NCBI RefSeq assembly: GCF_020422885.1
Contig: NZ_CP084622.1
Coordinates: 482,001-546,000, forward strand
Direction of reading: 5' to 3'
Origin: Mesobacillus sp. S13
GTDB taxonomy: Bacteria; Bacillota; Bacilli; Bacillales; Cytobacillaceae
DNA: 64,000 bases
Both the position numbers and the translations under genes were made by a program. Within the stretch, counting starts at the first letter, position 1; the number at the start of each line of letters is the position of its first letter. Shown piece after piece: positions 1 through 8,051 of the stretch. The notes beneath the pieces were generated by a model. That model searched no databases, was not told where the DNA came from, and saw only the letters and a program-made list of their open reading frames with translations.

Positions 1-611
1 AAAGGAATCAATACCGTGAACCAAGTTTTCGTGTAGAGAGCGGCCCCGATGAAAATAGCTGCGCACAGGACAATGATCAGGATGTTTTGCGCTGGCGTTG
101 CGACGAAGACCTCTTCGAATTCCTGTGTTTTGTACCATAACATCAATGCGACCATGATTCCGGTTACGATGAATGAGATTCCGATGAATATAACGTAACC
201 CCATTTAGAATGGAAGAATTTCGGCATGATTTTGAATAAGAATGCGCCGTAAACCAGGATGCTGATGGAGCTGATGACTAGCGCAAACCAGATGGTCCCC
301 TGCGATACGGAAAAAGTTCCTTCAATGGCAGGGCCGATACTCATGTAAGCTGCCAGCAGCAAGATCATCAAGGGAACCAAGCCTGCAAGCTGTCGATAAT
401 CGGTTTTCATGGATTCGCCAATGCTCTTCATATAATTTTTCGGACTGTCCCCGATGATATGGCTGACATCCTTGCCGGCTGCTTCCGCCTCCATCAAATG
501 GACCTCAAGTTCTTCGGTGATTTCATTGATTTCCTGGTCGTTTTTCCCTTTTGAAATCAAATACATTCGCAGTTCCACTAAAAATTGCTCTGCTTGTTTC
601 GAAACACTCAC
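1..611 (-). CDS. HAAS/DUF1700-like membrane protein, partial
   Basis: About 203 codons are visible and the gene runs off the left edge. It starts at a GTG at 611, with GGGGG seven bases upstream. The first ~70 residues are charged and helical (motifs ISKGKNDQEI and ELEVHLMEAEAAGKD), and several hydrophobic segments follow, suggesting 4-5 membrane spans. This layout, a cytoplasmic helical N-terminus before a membrane domain directly downstream of a PadR gene, is typical of HAAS/DUF1700-type proteins encoded with PadR regulators. It lies 65 bases after padR on the same strand, so it is probably the regulated partner in a two-gene operon. The biochemical role is unknown, and the family name is inferred from layout and context. 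Confidence 0.7.
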   Translation of the reverse strand, partial: MSVSKQAEQFLVELRMYLISKGKNDQEINEITEELEVHLMEAEAAGKDVSHIIGDSPKNYMKSIGESMKTDYRQLAGLVPLMILLLAAYMSIGPAIEGTFSVSQGTIWFALVISSISILVYGAFLFKIMPKFFHSKWGYVIFIGISFIVTGIMVALMLWYKTQEFEEVFVATPAQNILIIVLCAAIFIGAALYTKTWFTVLIP

Positions 612-676
612 TTTAATTCCCCCTTTTATATAGGCTCTTTTCTACGTTAAAATCAGCTTTAGGATTTTAACAACTA

Positions 677-1012
677 TCATGACGAAAAATAGCCTTTGTT
701 CAATACATTGTTCACCGAGGAGCTCAGTTGCGCCCACCGAAGGATAAATTGCTCCAATTCCTGCTCGCCTTTTTCCGTCAATGAATAATATTTCCGTTTC
801 GGCCCAGCAGTCGATTTCCTTAATGTTGTGCTCACAAGGCCCTCTTTCTGCATACGCAGCAAAAGGGGATAGATCGTTCCTTCGCTAAAAGAATGAAAGC
901 CATAGGACTCTAGTTTGGCAGCCAGTTCATATCCATAAATTTCGCCCTCTTTGATGATGGACAAAAGGCATCCATCGAGAATCCCTTTAAGCATTTGCGT
1001 CGTATCAGCCAT
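677..1012 (-). CDS. PadR family transcriptional regulator
   Basis: A 111-residue DNA-binding repressor. The start is ATG at 1012 (MADTTQMLKG) with AAAGGAG upstream. A longer reading frame extends back into the repeat array and is not believed. PadR signature elements are visible: LKGILDGCLLSIIKEGEIYGYE in pieces (GEIYGYEL, helix 1-2), SEGTIYPLLLRMQKEGLV (recognition helix and wing start) and GPKRKYYSLTEKGEQEL (wing). The C-terminal dimerisation helix is short. The upstream region holds six copies of a 13-bp palindrome, one overlapping the -35 box, so autoregulation is likely. The downstream gene encodes a membrane protein. The inducing signal cannot be told from the sequence. Confidence 0.93.
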   Translation of the reverse strand: MADTTQMLKGILDGCLLSIIKEGEIYGYELAAKLESYGFHSFSEGTIYPLLLRMQKEGLVSTTLRKSTAGPKRKYYSLTEKGEQELEQFILRWAQLSSSVNNVLNKGYFSS

Positions 1013-1101
1013 CTCACGGGCTCCTTTCAGTAACTTGAATTGCGAAGTATTTAGGTACTCATATTGCATGGCAGCTGAAGTGGGTAAGTGATATTCGCTA
1101 C

Positions 1102-1296
1102 CTTGTAATACAAGACATTTGTGTAAAAAAACAGGATCTTGTAATACAAGACATTTGTGTAAAAAAATAGGATCTTGTATTGCAAGATAATTGGGTGAAA
1201 AAATATTCCTATGTATTGCAAGCCCATTGTGAAAAAACAGTACCTTGTATTGCAAGATATATTTTTACTATACATGAAGGTATCTTGCAATGCAAG
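1102..1296. repeat. Ladder of six operator-like palindromes (about 36-bp period)
   Basis: Thirteen-base palindromes of the form CTTGTAATACAAG, CTTGTATTGCAAG or CTTGCAATGCAAG lie at 1102-1114, 1138-1150, 1174-1186, 1210-1222 (left arm degenerate), 1244-1256 and 1284-1296. Centres are 36, 36, 36, 34 and 40 bp apart. Each is followed by an A-rich spacer containing GTGTAAAAAA or a variant. The position directly upstream of padR suggests PadR operators. That assignment is inferred. Confidence 0.8.
1267..1295 (-). promoter_or_regulatory. Likely padR promoter
   Basis: On the reverse strand, TTGCAT (1290-1295) is separated by 17 bp from TATAGT (1267-1272), close to the SigA consensus. The -35 box lies inside the outermost palindrome, so bound repressor would block polymerase. 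Confidence 0.6.
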
Positions 1297-1409
1297 GGTT
1301 ATATAGTAGATGTTTTCCATTAATGTTCTAACCGGTCGTCCAAACTATGTCTATGCCTGCCATTTTGTGGTATCGTTGAAGTAACGATAAGCAGTTAGGG
1401 ATGAGTATT

Positions 1410-1613
1410 TTGAAGAAAACACTAATTTTAAGCTTTAGCGTCCTGGTTCTTTTAGCAGCTTGCAACTCGGAGGAATCGTATACCCACTGGACCGATAGTA
1501 CGGATAACCAAATCCAGCGTCTGGATGATGCGGGGATAAAATATGAAATCAGAGAAGGCGAGATCTGGGTACGCGACAAGGATTTGAAGAAAGCAGTAGC
1601 TTGTTGCTCTTAA
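1410..1613 (+). CDS. Small lipoprotein
   Basis: About 67 residues, exported and lipid-anchored. The N-terminus KKTLILSFSVLVLLAAC is a signal peptide ending in a lipobox (LAAC), which predicts lipidation of the Cys. The mature part is about 50 residues with IQRLDDAGIKYEIREGEIWV, which looks like one alpha-beta unit of the kind seen in small Bacillus lipoproteins that mimic a protease-inhibitor or FlpD-like fold. I do not recognise the family. I chose the TTG at 1410 because AGGGATGAG sits about eight bases before it. The ATG at 1401 has the same purine run directly against it, too close to serve. It ends in CC, so two further cysteines lie near the C-terminus. Confidence 0.75.
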   Translation: MKKTLILSFSVLVLLAACNSEESYTHWTDSTDNQIQRLDDAGIKYEIREGEIWVRDKDLKKAVACCS

Positions 1614-1728
1614 GGACCTGTCTTTTTATAAATAACTGATTATTCTAATAGTTGAGATGTGGAATGTCTATGATTGTAAGTCTGGGCGTTGGATGGACGG
1701 GCTTTTGTCTAAAGGGGGGAAGTTAATA

Positions 1729-3795
1729 ATGATGCTGGAAAAAATGGAGCCGATTTCGATTGCGGCGATTCAAGAGATGGGCATTGAATCTGTCGTGGAT
1801 TGGTTTGAACGGCATAGTGAATATTTCTATCGTCTTGGCTGGTGTTATACTCACAACTCGCAGCAGATGGAGGAACTTTTTTACCAGAGTATTCTGAAGG
1901 TGCATAAGGAATGGCCGCGGTATAAGGGGAATTCAACATTCAAGATGTGGGTCACGTCGAATTTTATTCAAAACATCCGAGGGCTTTCTGCTGATCGAAA
2001 TGTGCAAGATTCGGAGGGAACGGAACCAGCCCCGGATGTAATTGCTGCCATACATCAACTGGCGGGCGCTGAAAAGGATGCGTTTGTTCTTACATATGTA
2101 ACAGGTCTTACCATTGAGGAGACGGCTCAAATCCTTGAAGTTACGGATGAAAAAATAAAGCAATTATTGTTCTTGGGGATTCAGACGGTAAGAAGACAAG
2201 TAGATGGAATCGACTATCATGGCTGTGAGCAGTACCAGAAACATTATATCGATTACCTGGAAAAATGCATGGAACGTCCGGAAAAGATAGAGTTCGAGAT
2301 TCATCTTTACAATTGCAGTGTTTGTCAGGAGGATTTGGCCAGCTTCCAGGAAGTCGCGATGACGAGATTGAACCATGTTGAAGGAGTCAATGACCTGGAA
2401 GTGGATCCTCAACTAATGGAGAATGTGAAAAAGAGATTCGCAGATCAGAAGGTACATAGACAGCAGAAGAATAAAAAGCACAAAAAGTGGGCTCTTGGCT
2501 TTGCAAGTGCGTTTGCCTTCCTTTTAGCGATTGGCTTCATTACCGGTGCGTTTCCAAAGGCCTATTATGCCTGGACGGAAGATGATGCGCAGTTACGCGC
2601 CTTCCTCCAGGAGGGTTTTGGCCAGAGGCTGAATCTGGAAGCTGAAAGTGGCGGGGTGAGGGTGAAGATAAAGGGCGTGGTTGCGGATGATATCCAGACG
2701 CTTGTATTCTATGAAATTCATGACCTGAAGGAAGACAAGCAGTATTTCATGACTTTTGCTGATGGATTGGCAGTCGTGAACGAATTTGACATGATGAATC
2801 GTGAATCCTATCCACGCTACTCTTTTCCAGATGTCGAGGCCGAGATGAACAAAAAAGAGAAGAATGTCTTCTATGGAAAGGTAGCCCTAAGGCCGCTAAA
2901 AGAGGATCAGGGGGAAATCGAGTTAAGGATTACCAGGCTTCAAAGACTGGCTAACGATGCTTCATTATCATTCGGCTTTACTTCAGGTGATTATAAGGCA
3001 GGGGATTGGAGCTTCAAGGTTCCTGTAACGAAACAGCCTGCCACTGAATACGAAATCAATGAGCAAAAAGAACTTGAGGGTGTCGCCGTCAGACTAGATA
3101 AGTTGATTGTAGCCCCAACTAGCACTCTATTACAGTTTGGCATTAATACTGAAAACGAAGAGAAGAGGCTTGATTTCCTCAATTTCAAATCGCTAGAGGT
3201 GAATGAAAAAAAAGTGAAGTCCGACCGGTATGGCAGCCACTTTATGGATTACCAGCTGGACAGTGACTGGACTGCATTCCAGGCCTATTTTGACCCGCTC
3301 TATGGTGAGAAAGTCAAAGACATCAGAGCCAATTTAGACTCGATCTATCTATCGATTGTAGATCATAAGAGCATCGAACTAAGCGGGACATTCCCGCAGG
3401 AAATTGAATATGCGGGCAGTACCATCTTTATTGATAAGACCAAAGTTGGTCAGTCTATCGAAGTGATCGTACGGAGTGATGATCTGGAAAATCGGGTGTT
3501 TGAATCCCTTCACATGGATTTAGTGAATGACAAAAATCAGCAATCCAATGTAACCCATATGGAATCCAAATCAGTAATTGTTGATAAAAACGGCGTCGAA
3601 TATGATATGCAAACCGAACGAGTCGATTTTGAGAAATTAGAGCAGCCACGCTATTTCGTCACAGAAATGACAATGAAGGTAGATAATGTTGAAGAGAAAT
3701 CCATGAAGCTCCTAATTACCGGTTATAACAGCTTGAAGTACATGGATGAATCTTGGGACCTGGGGACGGTTCTGGTGTCCGAGGATAATAAGTAA
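1729..3795 (+). CDS. Sigma-70/anti-sigma fusion with DUF4179-like extracytoplasmic domain
   Basis: A 688-residue protein joining regulator and inhibitor. Start ATG at 1729 has GGGGGGA eight bases upstream. Residues ~24-86 resemble sigma region 2 (DWFERHSEYFYRLGW, WPRYKGNSTFKMWV). Residues ~106-157 resemble region 4 (HQLAGAEKDAFVL, GLTIEETAQILEVTDEKI). Residues 192-199 are H-x3-C-x2-C (HLYNCSVC), the ZAS zinc anti-sigma motif, with C166 or C180 available as extra ligand. One membrane span follows (~254-275), then ~410 residues outside, starting AYYAWTEDD as in DUF4179 proteins. Inferred model: the sigma domain is held at the membrane and inhibited in cis, and would be freed by cleavage. The last dozen codons coincide with a dispersed hairpin repeat, so the C-terminal tail may be a late addition. 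Confidence 0.85.
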   Translation: MMLEKMEPISIAAIQEMGIESVVDWFERHSEYFYRLGWCYTHNSQQMEELFYQSILKVHKEWPRYKGNSTFKMWVTSNFIQNIRGLSADRNVQDSEGTEPAPDVIAAIHQLAGAEKDAFVLTYVTGLTIEETAQILEVTDEKIKQLLFLGIQTVRRQVDGIDYHGCEQYQKHYIDYLEKCMERPEKIEFEIHLYNCSVCQEDLASFQEVAMTRLNHVEGVNDLEVDPQLMENVKKRFADQKVHRQQKNKKHKKWALGFASAFAFLLAIGFITGAFPKAYYAWTEDDAQLRAFLQEGFGQRLNLEAESGGVRVKIKGVVADDIQTLVFYEIHDLKEDKQYFMTFADGLAVVNEFDMMNRESYPRYSFPDVEAEMNKKEKNVFYGKVALRPLKEDQGEIELRITRLQRLANDASLSFGFTSGDYKAGDWSFKVPVTKQPATEYEINEQKELEGVAVRLDKLIVAPTSTLLQFGINTENEEKRLDFLNFKSLEVNEKKVKSDRYGSHFMDYQLDSDWTAFQAYFDPLYGEKVKDIRANLDSIYLSIVDHKSIELSGTFPQEIEYAGSTIFIDKTKVGQSIEVIVRSDDLENRVFESLHMDLVNDKNQQSNVTHMESKSVIVDKNGVEYDMQTERVDFEKLEQPRYFVTEMTMKVDNVEEKSMKLLITGYNSLKYMDESWDLGTVLVSEDNK

Positions 3796-3805
3796 CATGT
3801 ATTTT

Positions 3806-3831
3806 GAGGGACGGGAAACTGTCCCTCTGTT
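3806..3831 (+). terminator. Intrinsic terminator after the sigma fusion gene
   Basis: GAGGGAC (3806-3812) pairs with GTCCCTC (3821-3827) and is followed by TGTTT. It belongs to the dispersed GGGAC hairpin family of this window. Confidence 0.65.
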
Positions 3832-3889
3832 TAATCGAAAAAAACTTAGGGATGTGCGACATACTGGAGAACCGACCTGCTGTCTCGTT

Positions 3890-4201
3890 GGATATGTTCC
3901 CGGTTAGAGGAAGAGCCGTAGAAACCGGGCACATAAAGACAGGATATGTTCCCGGTTAAGGGAAGAGCCAGGAAAACCGGGCACATAAAGACAGGATATG
4001 TTCCCGGTTAAGGGAAGAGCCAGGAAAACCGGGCACATAAAGACAGGATATGTTCCCGGTTAAGGGAAGAGCCAGGGAAACCGGGCACATAAAGACAGGA
4101 TATGTTCCCGGATAAGGGAAGAGTCAGGGAAACCGGGCACATAAAGACAGGATATATTCCCGGTTAGGGAATAGCCGTAGAAACCGGGTACATAAAAATA
4201 A
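3890..4201. repeat. Tandem hairpin array 1, six units of exactly 52 bp
   Basis: Units begin with GGATATGTTCCCGG at 3890, 3942, 3994, 4046, 4098 and 4150. Each carries the arms AACCGGGCACATA and TATGTTCCCGGTT (13 bp, one mismatch) either side of a 9-base loop AAGACAGGA that spans adjacent units. Inner copies are nearly identical and outer copies diverge, as in an array that grew by slippage. It lies between convergent genes. No coding potential was found. Confidence 0.92.
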
Positions 4202-4227
4202 GATTCGTTCTGTTAAAAGGGATTTGG

Positions 4228-4247
4228 GCACCGTTCTGGTGTCCCAA
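4228..4247. terminator. GGGCACC hairpin, dispersed family
   Basis: GGGCACC, a short loop, then GGTGTCCC. It resembles the sequence in the last codons of the sigma fusion gene (3757-3781). It could end transcription of the reverse-strand gene at 4268. Confidence 0.4.
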
Positions 4248-4267
4248 TTCGAATGCCCATACAATAT

Positions 4268-4753
4268 TTAAGGATTACGAGCTTCTTTTTCTAAAAATCT
4301 AATCCCATTGATACATCCTTTAACAAGTAAAAATGTAAACGAAAGAACACTAAATGTTATATAGCCATTCCAGCCCTTACTATATTTCACTAACTTTGTA
4401 TTTTTTTCGAGCCAATTCTCAACGAGTGTCATTGGCCCGCTAAAAAGAAAAACGCTTAAAATAGTTTTCAATGGTTTCATTTTATCGGTGAATTGATTGT
4501 ACATGACACATGATAAGGGAAATAATATGTAAAGAAATACAATATTTGAATCAAATAATTTAGGAAGATAGCGATGTGGATATTGCATATATTTAGCTTT
4601 GATCAGCGGTCCATCAAATATTGTAGAAACAAATGTTTTTATAAAAAAGATAAGGATCCAGTCCTTTATATTTCTCTTCTTGCGTGATAAAAAAAATAGG
4701 CTTCCCAATATTCCGAATGCGGTCAGTAAATTTAATATTGTCCTGTCCTTCAT
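4268..4753 (-). CDS. CBO0543-family multipass membrane protein
   Basis: 161 residues with five or so hydrophobic segments. The start ATG at 4753 has AGGAGGTG about 9 bases upstream. Features shared with CBO0543-type proteins, and with the second copy in this window at 39633-40181, are a long first helix pair, an acidic FDGPL-like turn, a LFPLSCVMYNQF helix followed by KPLK, and a helix with a conserved acid before a W (LVENWLEK). Function is unknown for the family. The gene stands alone between array 1 and a strong terminator. Family assignment is moderate because overall identity to the second copy looks low. Confidence 0.65.
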   Translation of the reverse strand: MKDRTILNLLTAFGILGSLFFLSRKKRNIKDWILIFFIKTFVSTIFDGPLIKAKYMQYPHRYLPKLFDSNIVFLYILFPLSCVMYNQFTDKMKPLKTILSVFLFSGPMTLVENWLEKNTKLVKYSKGWNGYITFSVLSFTFLLVKGCINGIRFLEKEARNP

Positions 4754-4828
4754 TCAACAGACACCTCCTGTGAATAAGGTGTCCTTTTTCTAAGTGTATT
4801 ATGATAATGATTTTTAGTATTGCGACAT

Positions 4829-4869
4829 GGGAACGGTTCTTTTTGCGACGAGAGAACCGTTCCCTTTGT
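4829..4869. terminator. Strong hairpin, GGGAACGGTTCT type
   Basis: GGGAACGGTTCT (4829-4840) is a perfect 12-bp match to AGAACCGTTCCC (4853-4864), followed by TTTGTC. It lies between a reverse gene and a forward gene, where terminating either would be odd. It is one of about a dozen related hairpins. Confidence 0.6.
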
Positions 4870-4900
4870 CTCCAATGTCTCAACTATAAAGGGGGATACG

Positions 4901-5416
4901 ATGAAAAAAGTAATGTTTGGTTTTGTATTTATTGTTATTATGGTGGGCTTTGCCTTTTTTTATTTAGAGAATAGTAAAAAAAATAATTCATATTCAACGC
5001 CAGAAGAAGCATTAAGTAATGTTAAAAACCCTAAATTTGAGGTTTTAAAAATCATTGATACAAAGCTCTACGATCGTGTTGCCTATGTTTTTTACTATTC
5101 AGAAGTAGGTGAAGCTCATAAGAACTACTTAGCTGCAGGAAGGATAAATAAGAATAAATATGGATGGCGTTTTGACGAAACAATTGGTGTCGGAAATCTT
5201 GATGAAAATAATATCGGTATGTCTTCAGGCAATGATGATTACATTGTAGGACTTGTCTCAACAGAAGTAGAAAAAGTGAAATTGGGAGATCATGAGGCTA
5301 CATTGATAACAATGGATAAGATGAAAGCATTTTTATTTCACAATGTAGAAGCTAATTTAATGCCTCAAACCGATTTCGAGTATTTTGATGATGAAGGAAT
5401 CGAGTTATCTTATTGA
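4901..5416 (+). CDS. Membrane-anchored or secreted protein of unknown function
   Basis: 171 residues. I chose ATG at 4901 because AAAGGGGGATACG precedes it. An upstream in-frame extension would translate the terminator. The first ~25 residues (KKVMFGFVFIVIMVGFAFFYL) form a signal anchor, and NSKKNNSYSTPEEAL follows. The phrase STPEEALSNV and the later FYYSEVGEAHKNYLAAGRI and YGWRFDETIG resemble the family of small Bacillus proteins in which a 'TPEEAL' segment begins a compact beta-sheet domain measuring about 130 residues. No enzyme motif is visible. It stands alone between two terminators. Confidence 0.75.
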   Translation: MKKVMFGFVFIVIMVGFAFFYLENSKKNNSYSTPEEALSNVKNPKFEVLKIIDTKLYDRVAYVFYYSEVGEAHKNYLAAGRINKNKYGWRFDETIGVGNLDENNIGMSSGNDDYIVGLVSTEVEKVKLGDHEATLITMDKMKAFLFHNVEANLMPQTDFEYFDDEGIELSY

Positions 5417-5452
5417 TGTAATGGGTAAAATGTTAGAGAAAATACCGCGCAA

Positions 5453-5483
5453 AAAAATGCTTGGAACCGTGCCAAGCATTTTT
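5453..5483. terminator. Bidirectional terminator
   Basis: AAAAATGCTTGG (5453-5464) and CCAAGCATTTTT (5472-5483) are exact complements with T or A runs on both sides. It serves the converging genes ending at 5416 and 5594. Confidence 0.85.
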
Positions 5484-5593
5484 CTATGCTGTCTAACTTA
5501 TGCCTGCTAATTATTGTGTACTAAAAGCACTGTTAATTAGCATGTTGGCTTCAAAATCTACCCGTTTAAGTGCCTCTTCTGATTGGTAGCCAT

Positions 5594-5989
5594 CTATTTC
5601 GCATTTACATCTGGTTGATGAATGCCAAAGATATTTCCTTCTGTATCTTTATAGTACCCCTGCCACGCCATGCCAGGCAGAGCATATTTAGGCAATGCTA
5701 CTACGCCGCCATTGTTAAGGATCTTTGTTTCCGTCGCATCGTAATCTTCTACGCCCATTGTACAGGCATATCCATTTAAAGGCTGGTTTGCTTCTGGAGG
5801 AGGACCTTGACGTTGCATTAAAGCCCCGTTGATTCCAGGCTCATCCTCACCACCAGTCACCGCCCCAAAATAGGGCATGCCAGCGTATTCGCTGTAATCT
5901 TCAAATGTCCATCCAAATACTTCACCATAAAACTTTTTTGCACGATCCATGTTATCTACATGTATTTCAAAATGTACTAATCTACCCAT
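5594..5989 (-). CDS. VOC (glyoxalase/bleomycin-resistance fold) protein
   Basis: 131 residues, one complete VOC domain made of two beta-alpha-beta3 modules. Module 1 is VHFEIHVDNMDRAKKFYGEVFGW in pieces (HFEIHVDNMDRAKKFY, EVFGWTFEDY). Module 2 contains GVEDYDATETKILNNGG and ends with KDTEGNIFGIHQPD, the usual 'D-x-x-G-N-x-F-x-x-x-x' close that carries a metal ligand. H7 and the second-module acid are candidate metal ligands. Start ATG at 5989 follows AGGAGGTAATC. The substrate cannot be predicted. It is a single-gene unit. Confidence 0.88.
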   Translation of the reverse strand: MGRLVHFEIHVDNMDRAKKFYGEVFGWTFEDYSEYAGMPYFGAVTGGEDEPGINGALMQRQGPPPEANQPLNGYACTMGVEDYDATETKILNNGGVVALPKYALPGMAWQGYYKDTEGNIFGIHQPDVNAK

Positions 5990-6235
5990 GATTACCTCCT
6001 AATTATAAAAACAATCTCTAGGATGTATTTTTCTACAAAGCTGTTGGGCACTCCTTCTCCATTATGGTATTAATTTGATGATTTATACTTTTATGCCAGG
6101 TGCTAGAATAAGCTTTTTTCGGAAGGGAAGGTGTTGAAGGAAATCATGAATAAAACTTGTATCACAAAAATATATAAAGAATAAATGGATTTGGACAACT
6201 GCCATACGAAATTGGGACTATAAGGTGCTGATTTT

Positions 6236-6415
6236 TTGAATAGGAATAAGAATTTGAATGTAGTCATTTTTGCGCTTTTCTGTTTGCTTATAGTTTTATT
6301 TGTGCATGTGATACTTCACACCAAGGTGTATGTGGTGTTCAGTGCTAGTCTTGGTTCGGTCTTCATGATTGGTCTGATCATCTTTCTCATTGTCTTCCTC
6401 TATTTCAATGGGTAA
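6236..6415 (+). CDS. Small two-helix membrane protein, TTG start
   Basis: 59 residues, starting MNRNKNLN and then two hydrophobic helices (VVIFALFCLLIVLFVHVIL, and GSVFMIGLIIFLIVFLYF) joined by HTKVYVVFSASL. The TTG start at 6236 has AAGGTG eight bases upstream. It resembles short LapA-like or DUF-type membrane proteins, but I cannot name it. The frame is intact and the positive-inside rule puts the N-terminus in the cytoplasm. Confidence 0.55.
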   Translation: MNRNKNLNVVIFALFCLLIVLFVHVILHTKVYVVFSASLGSVFMIGLIIFLIVFLYFNG

Positions 6416-6538
6416 GACTATTGGTGAAATGTTCCAATTATAGGTCTTAAGGCTGACTCCATATTAAAGCTGCAGCCTGTTAATTGATCGTAGGTTATAG
6501 CTTATGATTAACCTATAATCAGTTGGAGGCGAAATAAT

Positions 6539-7252
6539 ATGAAAAAAGTGATGGGTTTTGGTGTAGCGGCAGTGTCTGCGGTTTTATTGTTGTCAGGTTG
6601 CAATAATATGATTTTTGCGAATAGCGCTAGTGATAATGAAGTCGTTGTTGAGAAGGACAGTGCCAAGAAGCTTGAGGTTGTTCTGAATTTTGGAGCCGGT
6701 AAAATGGATGTGGCGGACGGTGCGGATGAATGGGTTAACGGAAACGCAATCTATGAGCCGGAAAAAATGAAACCTGAAGTTTCCTATGACCTTGACGGGA
6801 AGCTTGGCAAGGTGGAGATTTCTCAGCCGGACTATTTTAAAATTGGCAAGATGAAGAATGAATGGGATCTGAAGCTGAATGAGGATGTTCCACTTGACCT
6901 TGTCGTAAATGCCGGGGCATCAGACACCAATCTTGACCTGAAGGGATTGCAGCTTTCAAACCTTGAAGTGAACGCAGGGGTTGGTGAAATAACCGTTGAT
7001 CTCGGAGGAGATTGGAAAGAAAGTTTTGATGGGCGGATTTCATCTGGAGTAGGGCAAATGACCGTTATTCTTCCTAAGGATATTGGAGTAAGAGTCAGCG
7101 TAGATAAAGGAATCGGCTCAGCATCATTTGAAGATTTGATTTCAAAAGGTAATGGAACTTATGTAAATGAAGCTTACGAAGATGCAAAAATAAAGATCGA
7201 TCTGGACGCCGACATTGGCGTTGGTGAAGTAACGTTTAAAACGGAGAAATAA
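6539..7252 (+). CDS. Lipoprotein with toast-rack/DUF4097-like repeats
   Basis: 237 residues. The signal peptide MKKVMGFGVAAVSAVLLLSGC ends in a lipobox (LSGC), so it should be a lipoprotein on the outer membrane face. After a linker come repeated beta rungs with glycine-rich turns: LNFGAGKMDVADG, VVNAGASDTNLDLKG, VNAGVGEITVDLGG, ISSGVGQMTVILP, KGIGSASFEDL and ADIGVGEVTFK. This G-x-G-x-hydrophobic repeat is the toast-rack or cell-wall-active-antibiotics-response beta-solenoid pattern seen in LiaF-type proteins. The ATG follows TTGGAGG. An inverted repeat TAGGTTA/TAACCTA lies just upstream (about 6492-6517). It may be an envelope-stress sensor, by inference. Confidence 0.8.
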   Translation: MKKVMGFGVAAVSAVLLLSGCNNMIFANSASDNEVVVEKDSAKKLEVVLNFGAGKMDVADGADEWVNGNAIYEPEKMKPEVSYDLDGKLGKVEISQPDYFKIGKMKNEWDLKLNEDVPLDLVVNAGASDTNLDLKGLQLSNLEVNAGVGEITVDLGGDWKESFDGRISSGVGQMTVILPKDIGVRVSVDKGIGSASFEDLISKGNGTYVNEAYEDAKIKIDLDADIGVGEVTFKTEK

Positions 7253-7260
7253 TGAAAGCA

Positions 7261-7316
7261 AGCGAACAGTTACGGGTTTCACGAAATGTGAGACAGCGGA
7301 GCCGTTCGCTTTTTTC
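7261..7316 (+). terminator. Intrinsic terminator
   Basis: AGCGAAC (7261-7267) pairs with GTTCGCT (7304-7310), followed by TTTTTT. The loop is long with internal complementarity (ACGG and CCGT). Confidence 0.65.
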
Positions 7317-7362
7317 TTGGACTGGGCAGGGACCTTTTCGTGTCCCTTGAAGGAGTTTTCCA

Positions 7363-7893
7363 TTATGTGTTCCTAAGAACAGTGATGAACCCATCCAAAA
7401 TTTGATGGCTAATTTTAAACCCTTTACTTTTGTAAAAAGAAAGGGCAGAATCATTCCCATTGGATACATAGATAAACTGGTCATGAACATCATGTTGGGA
7501 GTCGAGCCATTCCTTTGATTTTTCATAAAGGACTGAACCAATGCCCATGCTGCGGTACCCGTCTTTGATATAGAACTGCGAAAGGCAGCCGACATCATTC
7601 CCTTTAACCGAGTCCATGTCAAAGAAAGTAGCAAACTCGTTGGAATACACTTCCTTCGGGGAAACATTGCTATACACGTATCCCACAACTTCATCGCCAT
7701 CCATTGCGGCAATGATCTGATTCGCTTTTGCATTTTTTACAGAAGGGACCATTCTCGTTTCAAAGCTCATGCCGTCAAAAAGCTCAGGACGAACCGTCGC
7801 TAATGATTTCTGATAGACCATCAACTCGTTGCAGAGATTTTTCACAATGCTAAGCTGCTCTTCAGGTACAAGCTCATAAGTAATTGCCATCAT
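7363..7893 (-). CDS. GNAT family N-acetyltransferase
   Basis: 176 residues, single GNAT domain. Motif A is visible as LSQFYIKDGYRSMGIGSVLYEKS (in pieces FYIKDGYRSMGIGSVLYE), with the acetyl-CoA pyrophosphate-binding R/G-x-x-G-x-G/A replaced by YRSMGIGS. Motif B is VSNGNDSALSFYKSKGFKI, the classic 'N-x-x-A-x-x-F-Y-x-x-x-G-F' finish. The substrate is unknown. Two adjacent ATGs (7893 and 7890) follow AAAGGAAG, and the first is used here. It converges with the toast-rack lipoprotein gene. Confidence 0.9.
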   Translation of the reverse strand: MMAITYELVPEEQLSIVKNLCNELMVYQKSLATVRPELFDGMSFETRMVPSVKNAKANQIIAAMDGDEVVGYVYSNVSPKEVYSNEFATFFDMDSVKGNDVGCLSQFYIKDGYRSMGIGSVLYEKSKEWLDSQHDVHDQFIYVSNGNDSALSFYKSKGFKISHQILDGFITVLRNT

Positions 7894-8051
7894 CCAACTT
7901 CCTTTCTTTCAGAATCCTTAATCGGATTATACCGCGAAACATTGGTTCTTGATAACCAGAATGTAAAAGGCAGCCTATGCTTTTTTCTTGCTGATAGCTT
8001 GTCATGATTAGGTCACATGGTTCATAAACTCTATCAAAAGGGGGTGTAGAG

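Noticed and set aside
1051-1320. 89-codon reverse frame in the palindrome ladder
   Set aside because: It translates the repeats themselves (repeated LQYKILFFYTN-like units) and has no ribosome site.
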